A stretch of 64,000 bases of DNA from Candidatus Rokuibacteriota bacterium (GTDB lineage Bacteria > Methylomirabilota > Methylomirabilia > Rokubacteriales > CSP1-6): positions 1 to 64,000 of the forward strand of contig VGLJ01000017.1 in assembly GCA_016866775.1 (NCBI GenBank), read 5' to 3'. A program made the translations under genes and the position numbers. This document shows, one piece after another, positions 46,250 through 54,607 of the stretch. Within the stretch, counting starts at the first letter, position 1. The number at the start of each line of letters is the position of its first letter. The notes under the pieces were generated by a model, which worked only from the letters and a program-made list of their open reading frames with translations, searched no databases and had not been told where the DNA came from.

Positions 46250-46960
46250 ATGAAGCGGGCGCATCTGGCGCATCTCAGGACAATAGGGCTGGCGACCGCG
46301 GCGGTGCTGCTCGTCTCGGGGCCGGCGGTGGCTCAGACGAGCACCGAGGCACCGGCTCAGACGGGCACCGATACGTCCACGTCGAGCGTGTCTCCCTCGA
46401 CCCCGTTGTCGGAGCTCACCGTCTCGGATCTGGTCAATGCGTGGCCGGAGGTCCAGTCGCAGTTCCCGGGCCTCAGCGTCGACGTGAGCCCGAACGTCGG
46501 TGTCGATGCGAACGTCGGGCTCAGCAACACGGACGCAAACGTCGGGGCGAACATCAGCCCGGGCGTCAGCATCGGCGGCGGCGACCAGACGGTGACGAGC
46601 GGCGTGCAGTCGGGGCAGACATCGGCGGACGTGAACTCTTCGTCCACGATGACCCAGGGCTCGACGTCGACGCAGACGTCCGGCACGGCGACGCAGCCGT
46701 CCCGCACGGCGTCATCGTCGGATTCGGGCGGCGCGGCGTCTCCGCCCACCACCTCGAGCGCCGATACGACCACCGTCAATCCGAAGCCGCGGGGCAGCAC
46801 GGGGCCCACGGTCGAGAGAAAGCGCGCGAGAAGCAGCGACGCTGAGGGATCTCCTCCCACGTTTCCCGCGCACATTGGGGCCGGCCTTCAGGCCGGCCCC
46901 ATCTTTTTCGCGATCGAGGCGGCGATCGTAACGAATCCAACGATGCCCGCACAGCTGTAA
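46250..46960 (+). CDS. secreted Ser/Thr-rich low-complexity protein
   Basis: Up to 236 aa, not recognised. Start ATG 46250 follows a TTGGAGGA ribosome site and opens a Sec signal peptide (RTIGLATAAVLLVSGPAVAQ). The mature part has a short ordered region (STPLSELTVSDLVNAWPEVQSQF), glycine/asparagine repeats of the type DANVG, then a long Ser/Thr/Gln-rich tail. The frame runs straight through a terminator-like hairpin at 46877-46908, so the last ~40 codons are probably not genuine. A frameshift into a neighbouring frame would end the gene at 46845, just before the hairpin. Confidence 0.6.
   Translation: MKRAHLAHLRTIGLATAAVLLVSGPAVAQTSTEAPAQTGTDTSTSSVSPSTPLSELTVSDLVNAWPEVQSQFPGLSVDVSPNVGVDANVGLSNTDANVGANISPGVSIGGGDQTVTSGVQSGQTSADVNSSSTMTQGSTSTQTSGTATQPSRTASSSDSGGAASPPTTSSADTTTVNPKPRGSTGPTVERKRARSSDAEGSPPTFPAHIGAGLQAGPIFFAIEAAIVTNPTMPAQL
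46877..46908 (+). terminator. intrinsic terminator hairpin
   Basis: GGGGCCGGCC (46877-46886), loop TTCA, GGCCGGCCCC (46891-46900) is a perfect 10-bp stem followed within 3 nt by TTTTT (46904-46908). It is the best rho-independent terminator in the window. It lies at the end of the secreted low-complexity gene. Confidence 0.8.
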
Positions 46961-46996
46961 CAACGCGAACGACGTCCGCCCACGCGCTGGTGGCAT

Positions 46997-47581
46997 GTGA
47001 TCGGCGGATCGCCGCCCAGCGGGGGTGTCTCCGCGTCCGCCCAGGTCTACGACCCGGTCACCGACACGTGGACGGACGGGCCGTCACTCGATACCGCGCG
47101 CACCACGTTGGGCGCAGCGGCCGTCGGCAACGTGATCTACGCCTACGCAGGCTACAACGGCGACGCCTACACCCCGTCGAGCCACTTCACCAGCCTCGAG
47201 GCCCTGACCGTCTCGGAGGCGCCGCCGCCGACCGACCAATGCGCCACGGATCTCGCGGCCGCGCTTGAGGAGATCGCCTCGCTCCAGGAGCAGGTCGGCG
47301 AGCTCCAGGCGCAGCTCACGAGCCTCACGCAACAGAACGCTTCGCTGAGTGCCCAGGTCGTCGCCTTGACCGCGGAGAACGCGCAGCTCCAGGCGACCGC
47401 GAACGCCGTCAGCACCGACCTGGCCGCGGTGCAGCAGGATCTGGCGCGCGCGTTCAGCAACAGCGGGTTCCAGCTTCCGGGCGCGACGCCGGTCGATCAG
47501 CTGAACAACCTCATCCGGGCGATCCTCGACCTCAATCTCGGGCGGAAGCAGGGCGTCTACAAGAACCTCGGAGGGCGATAG
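46997..47581 (+). CDS. Kelch-repeat fragment with coiled coil and conserved C-terminal module
   Basis: A 194-aa ORF from GTG 46997. Residues 1-55 hold the end of a Kelch propeller: VYDPVTDTWTDGPSLDTART and AAVGNVIYAYAGYNG. Normal Kelch proteins have several such repeats and a signal peptide; these are missing, so the 5' end appears lost. Residues about 80-148 form a heptad-rich coiled coil (LEEIASLQEQVGELQAQLTS...). Residues 149-194 form a module (F-x-L-P-G-A-T-P-x-x-Q-L-x-N-L-x-x-A-I) that recurs in the protein at 60286-60777. Probably secreted or cell-envelope when intact. Confidence 0.6.
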   Translation: MIGGSPPSGGVSASAQVYDPVTDTWTDGPSLDTARTTLGAAAVGNVIYAYAGYNGDAYTPSSHFTSLEALTVSEAPPPTDQCATDLAAALEEIASLQEQVGELQAQLTSLTQQNASLSAQVVALTAENAQLQATANAVSTDLAAVQQDLARAFSNSGFQLPGATPVDQLNNLIRAILDLNLGRKQGVYKNLGGR

Positions 47582-47614
47582 CGACGGCTCCAACGCCCGC
47601 AGGTGACCGGCCCA

Positions 47615-47649
47615 ACGACGCGCGATCCATCCGCCGGATCGCGCGTCGT
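47615..47649. terminator. perfect 14-bp inverted repeat
   Basis: ACGACGCGCGATCC (47615-47628) and GGATCGCGCGTCGT (47636-47649) are exact reverse complements around a 7-nt loop. It lies 34 nt after the coiled-coil gene and 44 nt before the DAHP synthase gene. It has no T-tract; it may still stop transcription or protect the mRNA 3' end. Confidence 0.6.
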
Positions 47650-47692
47650 CCACCCGTGAGTCGATCGGCGGCTGTGCGATAATCCCCGGCCT

Positions 47693-48748
47693 ATGCAGCG
47701 GACGTACGACCTCCGCATCGAGCACTACAAGCCGCTCCTGCCGCCGGCGATCCTGCTCGAGGAGCTGCCGCTTTCCGACCGCGGCTCCGAGACCGTCGCG
47801 CGCGGGCGGCAGGAGGTCTCGCGGATCCTGCGCGGCGAGGACGACCGGCTCGTGCTCGTCGTCGGCCCGTGCTCGATCCACGACACGGACGCCGGGCTCG
47901 AGTACGCGCGCCGGCTGAAGCAGCTCGCCGAGCGGCACGCGGGCGAGCTCTGCATCGTGATGCGCGTGTACTTCGAGAAGCCGCGTACCACCGTCGGCTG
48001 GAAGGGCCTCATCAACGACCCGAAGCTCGACGGCACGTTCGCGATCAACGAGGGCCTGCGCAAGGCGCGCCACTTCCTGCTCGACCTCGCCGACATGGGG
48101 CTGCCGGCCGGCTCCGAGTTCCTCGATCCGATCTCGCCGCAGTACACGTCGGACACCGTGACCTGGGGCGCGATCGGCGCGCGCACGACCGAGAGCCAGG
48201 TGCACCGCGAGCTCGCGTCCGGGATGTCGATGCCGATCGGCTTCAAGAACGGCACGGACGGCGGCGCGCAGATCGCGATCGACGCGGTGCGCGCGGCGGC
48301 GCATCCGCACCGCTTCCTCGGCGTCACCGAGCAGGGCCTGGCGGCGATCGTGTCCACGCGCGGCAACCAGGACTGCCACGTGATCCTGCGCGGCGGCGAG
48401 GGTGGACCCAACTACGACGCGATGAGCGTGCAGAAGACGGCGGCCGCGCTCAAGACCGCGGGCGTCGCGCCGCGGCTGATGGTCGACGCGAGTCACGGCA
48501 ACAGCAGCAAGGACTATCGCCGGCAGCCCGTGGTCGTGCACGACGTCGCGGCGCAGATCGCCGAGGGCGAGCGCGCGATCGCCGGCATGATGATGGAGAG
48601 CTTCCTCGTGGACGGCCGCCAGGACCTCGTCGATCCCGGCACGCTGCGCTACGGGCAGAGCATCACCGACGCGTGCATGGGCTGGGACATGACGGCGCCC
48701 GTCATCGCCGAGCTCGCGGACGCGGTGCGCGCGCGCCGAAAGCGGTGA
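47693..48748 (+). CDS. 3-deoxy-7-phosphoheptulonate (DAHP) synthase, class I
   Basis: A 351-aa enzyme that condenses phosphoenolpyruvate and erythrose 4-phosphate, the first step of aromatic amino acid synthesis. LVVGPCSIHDTDAGLEYA, MRVYFEKPRTTVGWKGLINDP, GSEFLDPISPQY, GARTTESQVHRELASG, and VDASHGNSSKDY are the AroF/G/H-type motifs, including metal-binding Cys and His. N-terminal residues contribute to feedback binding in this type, but which amino acid inhibits cannot be told. The stop overlaps the GTG of the CoxL-like gene, an unrelated partner. Confidence 0.96.
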   Translation: MQRTYDLRIEHYKPLLPPAILLEELPLSDRGSETVARGRQEVSRILRGEDDRLVLVVGPCSIHDTDAGLEYARRLKQLAERHAGELCIVMRVYFEKPRTTVGWKGLINDPKLDGTFAINEGLRKARHFLLDLADMGLPAGSEFLDPISPQYTSDTVTWGAIGARTTESQVHRELASGMSMPIGFKNGTDGGAQIAIDAVRAAAHPHRFLGVTEQGLAAIVSTRGNQDCHVILRGGEGGPNYDAMSVQKTAAALKTAGVAPRLMVDASHGNSSKDYRRQPVVVHDVAAQIAEGERAIAGMMMESFLVDGRQDLVDPGTLRYGQSITDACMGWDMTAPVIAELADAVRARRKR

Positions 48749-51069
48749 TCGGCAGCTCGCCGCGCCGCGCGGCCGACCAGCGCTTCGTCTTCGGCACCGG
48801 CCGGTTCCTCGACGACATCACGCCGGCCGGCCATCTCCACCTCGGCGTCGTGCGCAGCGTGCACGGCCACGCGCGCATTCGCTCGATCGATCTGACGGCG
48901 GCGCGCGCGCATCCCGGCGTCGTCGCGGCGTGGGCCGCCTCGGACCTTCAGGGTGTGGCGCCAACGTTGCCCACCGCGTACGGCGGAGGGCCCAAGGGGC
49001 GGCCGTGGGCGATTCCCGTGCTCGCCCGCGACGTCGCGCGCTACGCCGGCGAGCCGCTCGCCGTCGTCATCGCCGACGATCCGTATCGTCTCGCCGACGC
49101 GCTCGGCACGGTCGTGGTCGACGCGGAGCCCTTGCCCGCGGTGACGCGCGTGGCGGACGCGCAGCGCGCGACGACCACGGTTCACGCGGACTGGCCGGAC
49201 AACGCCGCGCTCGGCGTGAAGGGCGGCGTGGGCGACATCGACACGGCACTCGGCGCGGCGGACGTCGTGGTGCACGAGCGCTTCCGCCACGCGCGGCTCG
49301 CGGCCGTGCCCGTCGAGACGCGCGGCGTCCTGGCGTATCCAGACGGCGACACGCTGGTGGTGTGGTCGTCGACGCAGAGCCCGTACAGCCTGCGCGACGT
49401 CGTCGCCGCCGCGCTCGAGCTGCCGGCGGAGCAGGTGCGCGTGCTGATTCCCGACGTCGGCGGCGGCTTCGGTCCGAAGGGCGCGATCTATCCCGAGGAG
49501 ATCCTCGTCGCCGCCGCCGCGCGGAAGCTCGGGCGCCCCGTGAAGTGGGTCGAGAGCCGGCGCGAGAGCTTCCTCGCGATGGGGCACGATCGCGAGCAGG
49601 AGCACGACGTCCGCGTGGGCTTCCGCCGCGACGGCACGATCGTCGCGATCGACGGATCGTTCCTCGCGGACGTCGGCGCGTATCCCGCGCAGGGCGACGG
49701 CCTCACCGCGAACACCGTCAACCACCTCTGCGCGCCCTACCGCGTGCGCCACTACCGGAACGCCGGCACGAGCCTCGTCACGAACAAGACGTTCAACGCC
49801 GCGTATCGCGCCGCCGGCCGTCCCGAAGCGACCTTCGTGATGGAGCGGCTGATCGACATCGGCGCGCGACGGCTCGGGCTCGATCCCGTCGACGTGCGGC
49901 GCCGCAACCTGATCCGCGCCGACGAGATGCCGTACAAGCCGGGCCTCACCTACAAGGACGGCGTGCCGATCAACTACGACCCCGGTGACTTCCCCGCCGC
50001 CTTCGAGCAGCTGCTCGCGCGCTTCGGCTACGAGGACTGGCGCAAGCGCCAGGCCGCGCAACCCGCGGGCCCCAAGCGTCTCGGCATCGGCGTCGCGTGT
50101 TACCTGCAGGGCACGGGGCTCGGCCCGTTCGAGAGCGCGACCGTCCGTGTCGATCCGAGCGGCAAGGTCTACGTGCTGATCGGCGTCGTCGCGCAGGGCC
50201 AGGGCCACGCGACCACGCTCGCGCAGATCGCCGCCGCCGAGCTCGGCGCGCGGTTCGACGACGTGACGGTCGTCGCGGGCGACACCGCGCTCGTTCCGTA
50301 CGGCATGGGCACCGGCGGCAGCCGCGTGACCGCCAACGCGGGCCCCGCCGTGGCACGGACGGCGCGCGAAGTCCGCGCGAAGGCCGCGCGCGTCGCCGCC
50401 GAGCTGCTCGAGTGCGCGGCGGACGACGTGCGGATCGAGGAAGGGCGCGTGCACGTCGCGGGGCTGCCGACGAAGTCGCTGCCGCTCGGCCGCGTCGCCC
50501 ACGCGGCGATCAAGTCGAAAGCGCTGAAGCCGCTCGGCGAGCCCGGCCTCAACGCGTGCACGTACTTCTATCCCGACACGGTCACGTGGGCCTTCGGCGG
50601 CAGCGCGGCGGCCGTCGACGTGGATGCCGAGACGGGGGCGGTGCGCGTGCTCCGCTACGTGGCGACGCACGACCCGGGTCGCGCGATCAACCCCGTGATC
50701 GTCGAGGGTCAGCTCCAGGGAGGGCTCGTGCAGGGCATCGGCGCCGGCTTGATGGAGGCCGTGGTCTACGACGCCGACGGCCAGATGCTCACGGCGAGCC
50801 TGATGGACTACGCGATCCCGAAGGCGGCCGACGTCCCGTTCATCGAGGTGATCCTCGACGAGCATCCGTCGGTGATCAACGACCTCGGCATCAAGGGCGT
50901 CGGCGAGAGCGGCTGCATCGCGCCGGCCGCCGTCATCGCGAACGCGATCGAGGACGCGCTCGCCGAGCGCGGCGTGACGGTCCGCGAGGTCCCCGTCACG
51001 GGGTATTTGATATGGGGGGCCGCCTCTAGCGGCCCCCCAAGCCCCCCCGACGCTCCGGGCCGGGAGTGA
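48745..51069 (+). CDS. xanthine-dehydrogenase-family molybdenum hydroxylase large subunit (CoxL form-II-like)
   Basis: A 774-aa molybdopterin subunit. It has RFVFGTGRFLDDI at the N-terminus, IPDVGGGFGPKGAIYPEE, QGQGHATTLAQIAA and the C-terminal GVGESGCIAPAAVIAN. At the position that separates CO dehydrogenases it reads AYRAAGR (about residue 352), close to form II AYRGAGR and unlike AYxCSFR of true CO dehydrogenase, so the substrate is probably not CO. The FAD and [2Fe-2S] subunit genes are not adjacent. The last ~20 residues (after VPVTGYLIWG) are encoded by a dispersed hairpin repeat and are foreign to the family. Confidence 0.92.
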   Translation: MIGSSPRRAADQRFVFGTGRFLDDITPAGHLHLGVVRSVHGHARIRSIDLTAARAHPGVVAAWAASDLQGVAPTLPTAYGGGPKGRPWAIPVLARDVARYAGEPLAVVIADDPYRLADALGTVVVDAEPLPAVTRVADAQRATTTVHADWPDNAALGVKGGVGDIDTALGAADVVVHERFRHARLAAVPVETRGVLAYPDGDTLVVWSSTQSPYSLRDVVAAALELPAEQVRVLIPDVGGGFGPKGAIYPEEILVAAAARKLGRPVKWVESRRESFLAMGHDREQEHDVRVGFRRDGTIVAIDGSFLADVGAYPAQGDGLTANTVNHLCAPYRVRHYRNAGTSLVTNKTFNAAYRAAGRPEATFVMERLIDIGARRLGLDPVDVRRRNLIRADEMPYKPGLTYKDGVPINYDPGDFPAAFEQLLARFGYEDWRKRQAAQPAGPKRLGIGVACYLQGTGLGPFESATVRVDPSGKVYVLIGVVAQGQGHATTLAQIAAAELGARFDDVTVVAGDTALVPYGMGTGGSRVTANAGPAVARTAREVRAKAARVAAELLECAADDVRIEEGRVHVAGLPTKSLPLGRVAHAAIKSKALKPLGEPGLNACTYFYPDTVTWAFGGSAAAVDVDAETGAVRVLRYVATHDPGRAINPVIVEGQLQGGLVQGIGAGLMEAVVYDADGQMLTASLMDYAIPKAADVPFIEVILDEHPSVINDLGIKGVGESGCIAPAAVIANAIEDALAERGVTVREVPVTGYLIWGAASSGPPSPPDAPGRE

Positions 51070-51092
51070 ATCCCGGCCCTTCGCGAGTGCCC
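51014..51092 (+). repeat. double-hairpin dispersed repeat, copy 1
   Basis: Hairpin 1 is GGGGGGCCGC / GCGGCCCCCC (51014-51023, 51029-51038). A C-rich spacer with GACGCTCC follows. Hairpin 2 is GGGCCGGGA, loop GTGAA, TCCCGGCCC (51057-51079), then TTCGCGAGTGCCC. Hairpin 2 and its flanks are nearly identical to copy 2 at 55533-55603. The copy lies across the 3' end of the CoxL-like gene. It resembles REP/BIME-type elements in design. Confidence 0.8.
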
Positions 51093-51106
51093 GCGGTAGC
51101 GCGCGG

Positions 51107-51575
51107 TTAACCGGTCGGGATCGGAGGCGGCGGCGGGTACGCGTCGTCGGGGAACGGATAGTCCGGCGGCGCGACCGGCGGCAGCGGCGGCGGCGCGGCG
51201 ACCACATCCCGGGCCGGTGCTCCCAGCGCCAGCCACGATCGCGCTCGAAGCGCCAGAACGCGGCGGCGCGATGACGCTCGAGATGCCGGCGACGCTCCCA
51301 CTCGCGCCGATCCCATTCATGACGCTCCGCCGCGCGGCGGAACTCCCAGTGGCGCTGCTCCGCCTCGCGGCGACGCTCCCATTCGTGTGTGCGGCGCTCC
51401 AGGTGCTCGCGCCGCTCCTCGCGTCGTTCCTCGCGGCGCCCCTTCACTCGATCGCGGTGATCGTCCGTCGGTCCCTGTGTCGGTCGTTATCGCTCCAGGC
51501 GGGCGGCACCACGCTCAGTGTGGCCACCACCGCCAGAACTCCCAGGCCAAGCGCGCGACGAATTGCGGTACGCAT
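51107..51575 (-). pseudogene. secreted Arg/Glu-rich protein with Pro-rich tail, frameshifted twice
   Basis: ATG 51575 opens a signal peptide (MRTAIRRALGLGVLAVVATL, cut near AWS). The frame shifts near 51470. The next frame encodes a long Arg/Glu/Trp-rich helix built of repeats such as REERREERREH, EWERRREAEQRHWEF and HEWDRREWERRRHLE. A second shift near 51215 leads to a proline-rich end (APPPLPPVAPPDYPFPDD). The intact protein would be about 155 aa. I do not know its function; such charged periplasmic proteins resemble heptad-repeat envelope proteins. Confidence 0.65.
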
Positions 51576-51663
51576 CGCGTTTCACACTCCCGGCGGGACG
51601 GCCCGCCCCTATGTCTGTGTACATGTGACGTTGGGGCGGGCGCGTTGATTTACGCGCGGGGTG

Positions 51664-53082
51664 CTACCGATCGAGCCGCGGGCGTTTCGCGGCCCACGGC
51701 CGCGCTTCCTCGAACGCGGCCGACGCCTGCAGCACCGTGAGATCGGCGAAGCGCCGGCCGACGATCTGCAGGCCGACCGGCAATCCTGCCGGCGTGAAGC
51801 CGGCCGGCACCGTCGCCGCGGGCTGGCCCGTGAAGTTGAACGGATAGCTGAACGAGGCCCAGCCCAGCCAGTCCCAGAGGTTCGACGGCTGCGGCCAGTG
51901 CGCGGGGTTGATGCGGCCGCACTCGAACGCGGCGACCGAGAGCGATGGCGTGAGCAGGAGGTCGTAGCGCTCGAACAGCGGACGCACGCTGTCCCAGTAC
52001 GCGAGCTTCCGGCCGCGCATGTCGATGTAGTCGACCACGCTGTGGGAGAGGCCGTCCTCGATCGACGCGACGAGGCCCGGATCCATGCGCTCGCGCCACT
52101 CCGGGAGATAGCGCGCGTAGTTGCCCGCCTCGTGCGCGTTCCACATCATCCGGATCATGTGGTGCGAGTCGGCGAAGCCCGTCTTCACTTCCTCGACGGT
52201 GGAGCCCAGCGACTCGAACGCGCGCGCGGCCTCGCGGACGATCGCCGCCACGTCGGGGTCCACGCGCAGGGTGTCGAGATTCGGGCTGAACGCCACGCGC
52301 AGCCCGCGCACGCCCGCGCGCAGCTTGCCGACGTAATCGTCGACGGGGCCCGGCAGCGACGTGCGATCCCACTCGTCCGGTCCGGCCATCACGCTCAGCA
52401 TGAGCGCGGCGTCGGCGACCGTGCGGGTCATCGGCCCGTTGTGCGACGAGGAGTCGTTGTTCGAGACCGGATACATCGGCACGCGCCCGTACGACGGCTT
52501 CAGCCCGAAGATCCCGCAGAACGCGGACGGGATGCGGATCGAGCCCGCGCCGTCGGAGCCGTGATGCAGCGGCCCGAGCCCTGCCGCCGCCGCGGCGCCG
52601 GCGCCGGCGCTCGAGCCGCCGGTCGTCATCGCGGTGCTCCACGGGTTGCGCGTGCTGCCGGTGAGCGGGCTGTCGCCCATGCCCTTCCAGCCGAACTCGG
52701 GCGTCGTCGTCTTGCCGAGCATCACGCCGCCGGCGGCGCGCAGTCGCGGCACGAACGGCGCGTCCGCGTCGGGCACACGCGTCGCGAAGATGTGCGAGCC
52801 CGACATCGTGCGGATGCCCTTCGTGAGCGCGAGGTCCTTGATGGAATACGGGATGCCGTGCAGCGGGCCGAGCGCGCCGCCCGTCATCACCGCGTCTTCC
52901 GCGCGCTTCGCGTCCGCGAGCGCGAGCTCCGGCGTGGGCGTGCAGAACGCGTTGAGGGCGGGATTCAGCTTCTCGATGCGCGCGAGCACCGCGCGCGTCA
53001 GCTCGACGGGCGACAGCTTCTTCGCGCGGATGAGCGCGGCGAGCTCCGTGGCGGGCGTGTAGCAGAGGTCGACGTCTGTCAT
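51664..53082 (-). CDS. amidase (amidase-signature family)
   Basis: A 472-aa amidase-signature hydrolase. The Ser-cisSer-Lys triad is visible: Lys in IPYSIKDLALT, the cis-Ser in MTTGGSSAGAGAAAAAG, and the nucleophile Ser in GSDGAGSIRIPSAFCGIFGLKPS. The C-terminal FSYPFNFTGQPAATVPAG is typical. It splits an aliphatic or aryl amide into acid and ammonia or amine. It lacks GatB/GatC partners here and is not GatA-like in context. It is followed on the same strand (upstream) by the D-aminoacylase gene, 22 nt away, suggesting co-transcription. Confidence 0.92.
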   Translation of the reverse strand: MTDVDLCYTPATELAALIRAKKLSPVELTRAVLARIEKLNPALNAFCTPTPELALADAKRAEDAVMTGGALGPLHGIPYSIKDLALTKGIRTMSGSHIFATRVPDADAPFVPRLRAAGGVMLGKTTTPEFGWKGMGDSPLTGSTRNPWSTAMTTGGSSAGAGAAAAAGLGPLHHGSDGAGSIRIPSAFCGIFGLKPSYGRVPMYPVSNNDSSSHNGPMTRTVADAALMLSVMAGPDEWDRTSLPGPVDDYVGKLRAGVRGLRVAFSPNLDTLRVDPDVAAIVREAARAFESLGSTVEEVKTGFADSHHMIRMMWNAHEAGNYARYLPEWRERMDPGLVASIEDGLSHSVVDYIDMRGRKLAYWDSVRPLFERYDLLLTPSLSVAAFECGRINPAHWPQPSNLWDWLGWASFSYPFNFTGQPAATVPAGFTPAGLPVGLQIVGRRFADLTVLQASAAFEEARPWAAKRPRLDR

Positions 53083-53104
53083 GGGAGAAGCCTCCTCGAG
53101 ATCT

Positions 53105-54607
53105 TCAGCGGCCGCGACGCAGGCCGCGGCCGGGACGTGCGCCGGTATGACGGCCGTCGCGCGCGACCGCGGCGCCGTTGACGTAGACGGCGCGGATGCC
53201 CGTCGGCGCCTGCCGCGGCTCCGTGTACGTGGCGGCGTCGTCGATGCGCGCCGGATCGAACACGACGAGATCGGCGTAGGCCCCCGGCCGGATCGTCCCG
53301 CGGTCGAGGAGCTGGAACTTCGCCGCGGGCATGCCGGTCATCCGGTGGAGCGCGGTCGGCAGCTCGAGCACCTTCTCCTCGCGCACGTAGCGGCCGAGCA
53401 CGCGCGCGAAGCAGCCGTAGAGCCGCGGATGCGGATTGCCGCCGGTCGGCACGCCGTCGGAGCCGATCATCGTGGTCGGGTGGGCGAGCACGGCCTTCAC
53501 GTCGCGCTCGTCCATCGTGAACACCACGACCCAGCACGCGTCGCCTTCGCCGTCGAGCACGCGCTGCGCCGCGCCCTCCGTGTCCACGCCCCAGTTGGTC
53601 GCGAGCGTCGCGACCGTGCGGCCCTCCCACTCCGGATGCTTCGGCGAGGACGAGATCAGCACGTCGCCGCCCTCGAGCTGCCCGAGCCCGCCGGGGCTGT
53701 CGGCACGGAACGAGTTGTTCTGCATCACCGCGGCGAGCGTCGTGCTGCCGGCGGTGTACGGATACTGATCCGTCGTCACGTCGACGCCGCGCGCGCGCGC
53801 CTCGTCGATCAGCGCCAGCGAGTCCCGCACGCGGCCCCAGTTGCGGCGCCCGCTCGCCTTGTGATGCGAGATCTGCACCGGCACGCCCGCCTCTTCGCCG
53901 ATGCGGATCGCCTCACGCACGGCGTCGAGCAGCCCATCGGCTTCGTTGCGCATGTGCGTCGCGTACAGGCCGCCGCTCGGCCCGCGAAGCTCGCGCACGA
54001 GCGTGATGATCTCGTCGGTCTTCGCGTAGCGGCTCGGCTCGTAGATGAGTCCCGTCGAGAGGCCGACGGCGCCGGCGGCGACGCCTTCACGCACCCACGC
54101 CTTCATGCGATCGAGCTCGGCCGCGGTGGGCTCGCGCGTGTCGTTGCCCATCGCGCCGCGCCGCATCGAGCCCTGGCCGATGAGCACGGCCACGTTGCAG
54201 CTCGGCCGCACGCTGTCGACGCGCTCGAGGTACCCCTTGAAGCCCTCCCACGGCGTGGGATCGGCGTCGGGATGGAGGCGGCGGAATCGCACGAGCCCCG
54301 CTTCGAACGGGACGACGCCCGATCCGCAGTTGCCGACCACGTCCGTCGTCACGCCCTGCAGGACCTTGAACGGCACTTCGGGCTCGAGGATCACCGCGTA
54401 GTCGTCGTGGCTGTGGACGTCGATGAAGCCCGGCGCGACCGCGAACCCGCGCGCGTCGACCTCCACGTCGCCACGATGGGTCACGGTGCCGAACGCGACG
54501 ATCCGCTCGCCGCGCACGCCGACATCCGCCCGCAGCCCGGGCGCGCCCGTGCCGTCGAACACCGTGCCGCCCCGAATCACCAGGTCGAAGCGTTCTCCTG
54601 TCGCCAT
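53105..54607 (-). CDS. N-acyl-D-amino-acid deacylase (D-aminoacylase family)
   Basis: A 500-aa amidohydrolase-superfamily enzyme. Metal ligands and family motifs are present: GFIDVHSHDDY, the bridging Cys region TTDVVGNCGSGVVPF, QISHHKASGRRNWG and MIGSDGVPTGGNPHPR. The flanking beta-sandwich (MATGERFDLVIRGGTVFDGTG at the start, GAYADLVVFDP at the end) is complete. It releases D-amino acids from N-acyl derivatives, or acts on related N-acyl substrates. The start shares one base with the stop of the ROK kinase gene, forming an operon with the amidase. Confidence 0.93.
   Translation of the reverse strand: MATGERFDLVIRGGTVFDGTGAPGLRADVGVRGERIVAFGTVTHRGDVEVDARGFAVAPGFIDVHSHDDYAVILEPEVPFKVLQGVTTDVVGNCGSGVVPFEAGLVRFRRLHPDADPTPWEGFKGYLERVDSVRPSCNVAVLIGQGSMRRGAMGNDTREPTAAELDRMKAWVREGVAAGAVGLSTGLIYEPSRYAKTDEIITLVRELRGPSGGLYATHMRNEADGLLDAVREAIRIGEEAGVPVQISHHKASGRRNWGRVRDSLALIDEARARGVDVTTDQYPYTAGSTTLAAVMQNNSFRADSPGGLGQLEGGDVLISSSPKHPEWEGRTVATLATNWGVDTEGAAQRVLDGEGDACWVVVFTMDERDVKAVLAHPTTMIGSDGVPTGGNPHPRLYGCFARVLGRYVREEKVLELPTALHRMTGMPAAKFQLLDRGTIRPGAYADLVVFDPARIDDAATYTEPRQAPTGIRAVYVNGAAVARDGRHTGARPGRGLRRGR

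Noticed and set aside
48745-51069. Aerobic carbon monoxide dehydrogenase large subunit
   Set aside because: The active-site loop is AYRAAGR, not AYxCSFR, and the medium and small subunits are missing, so CO oxidation is not supported.
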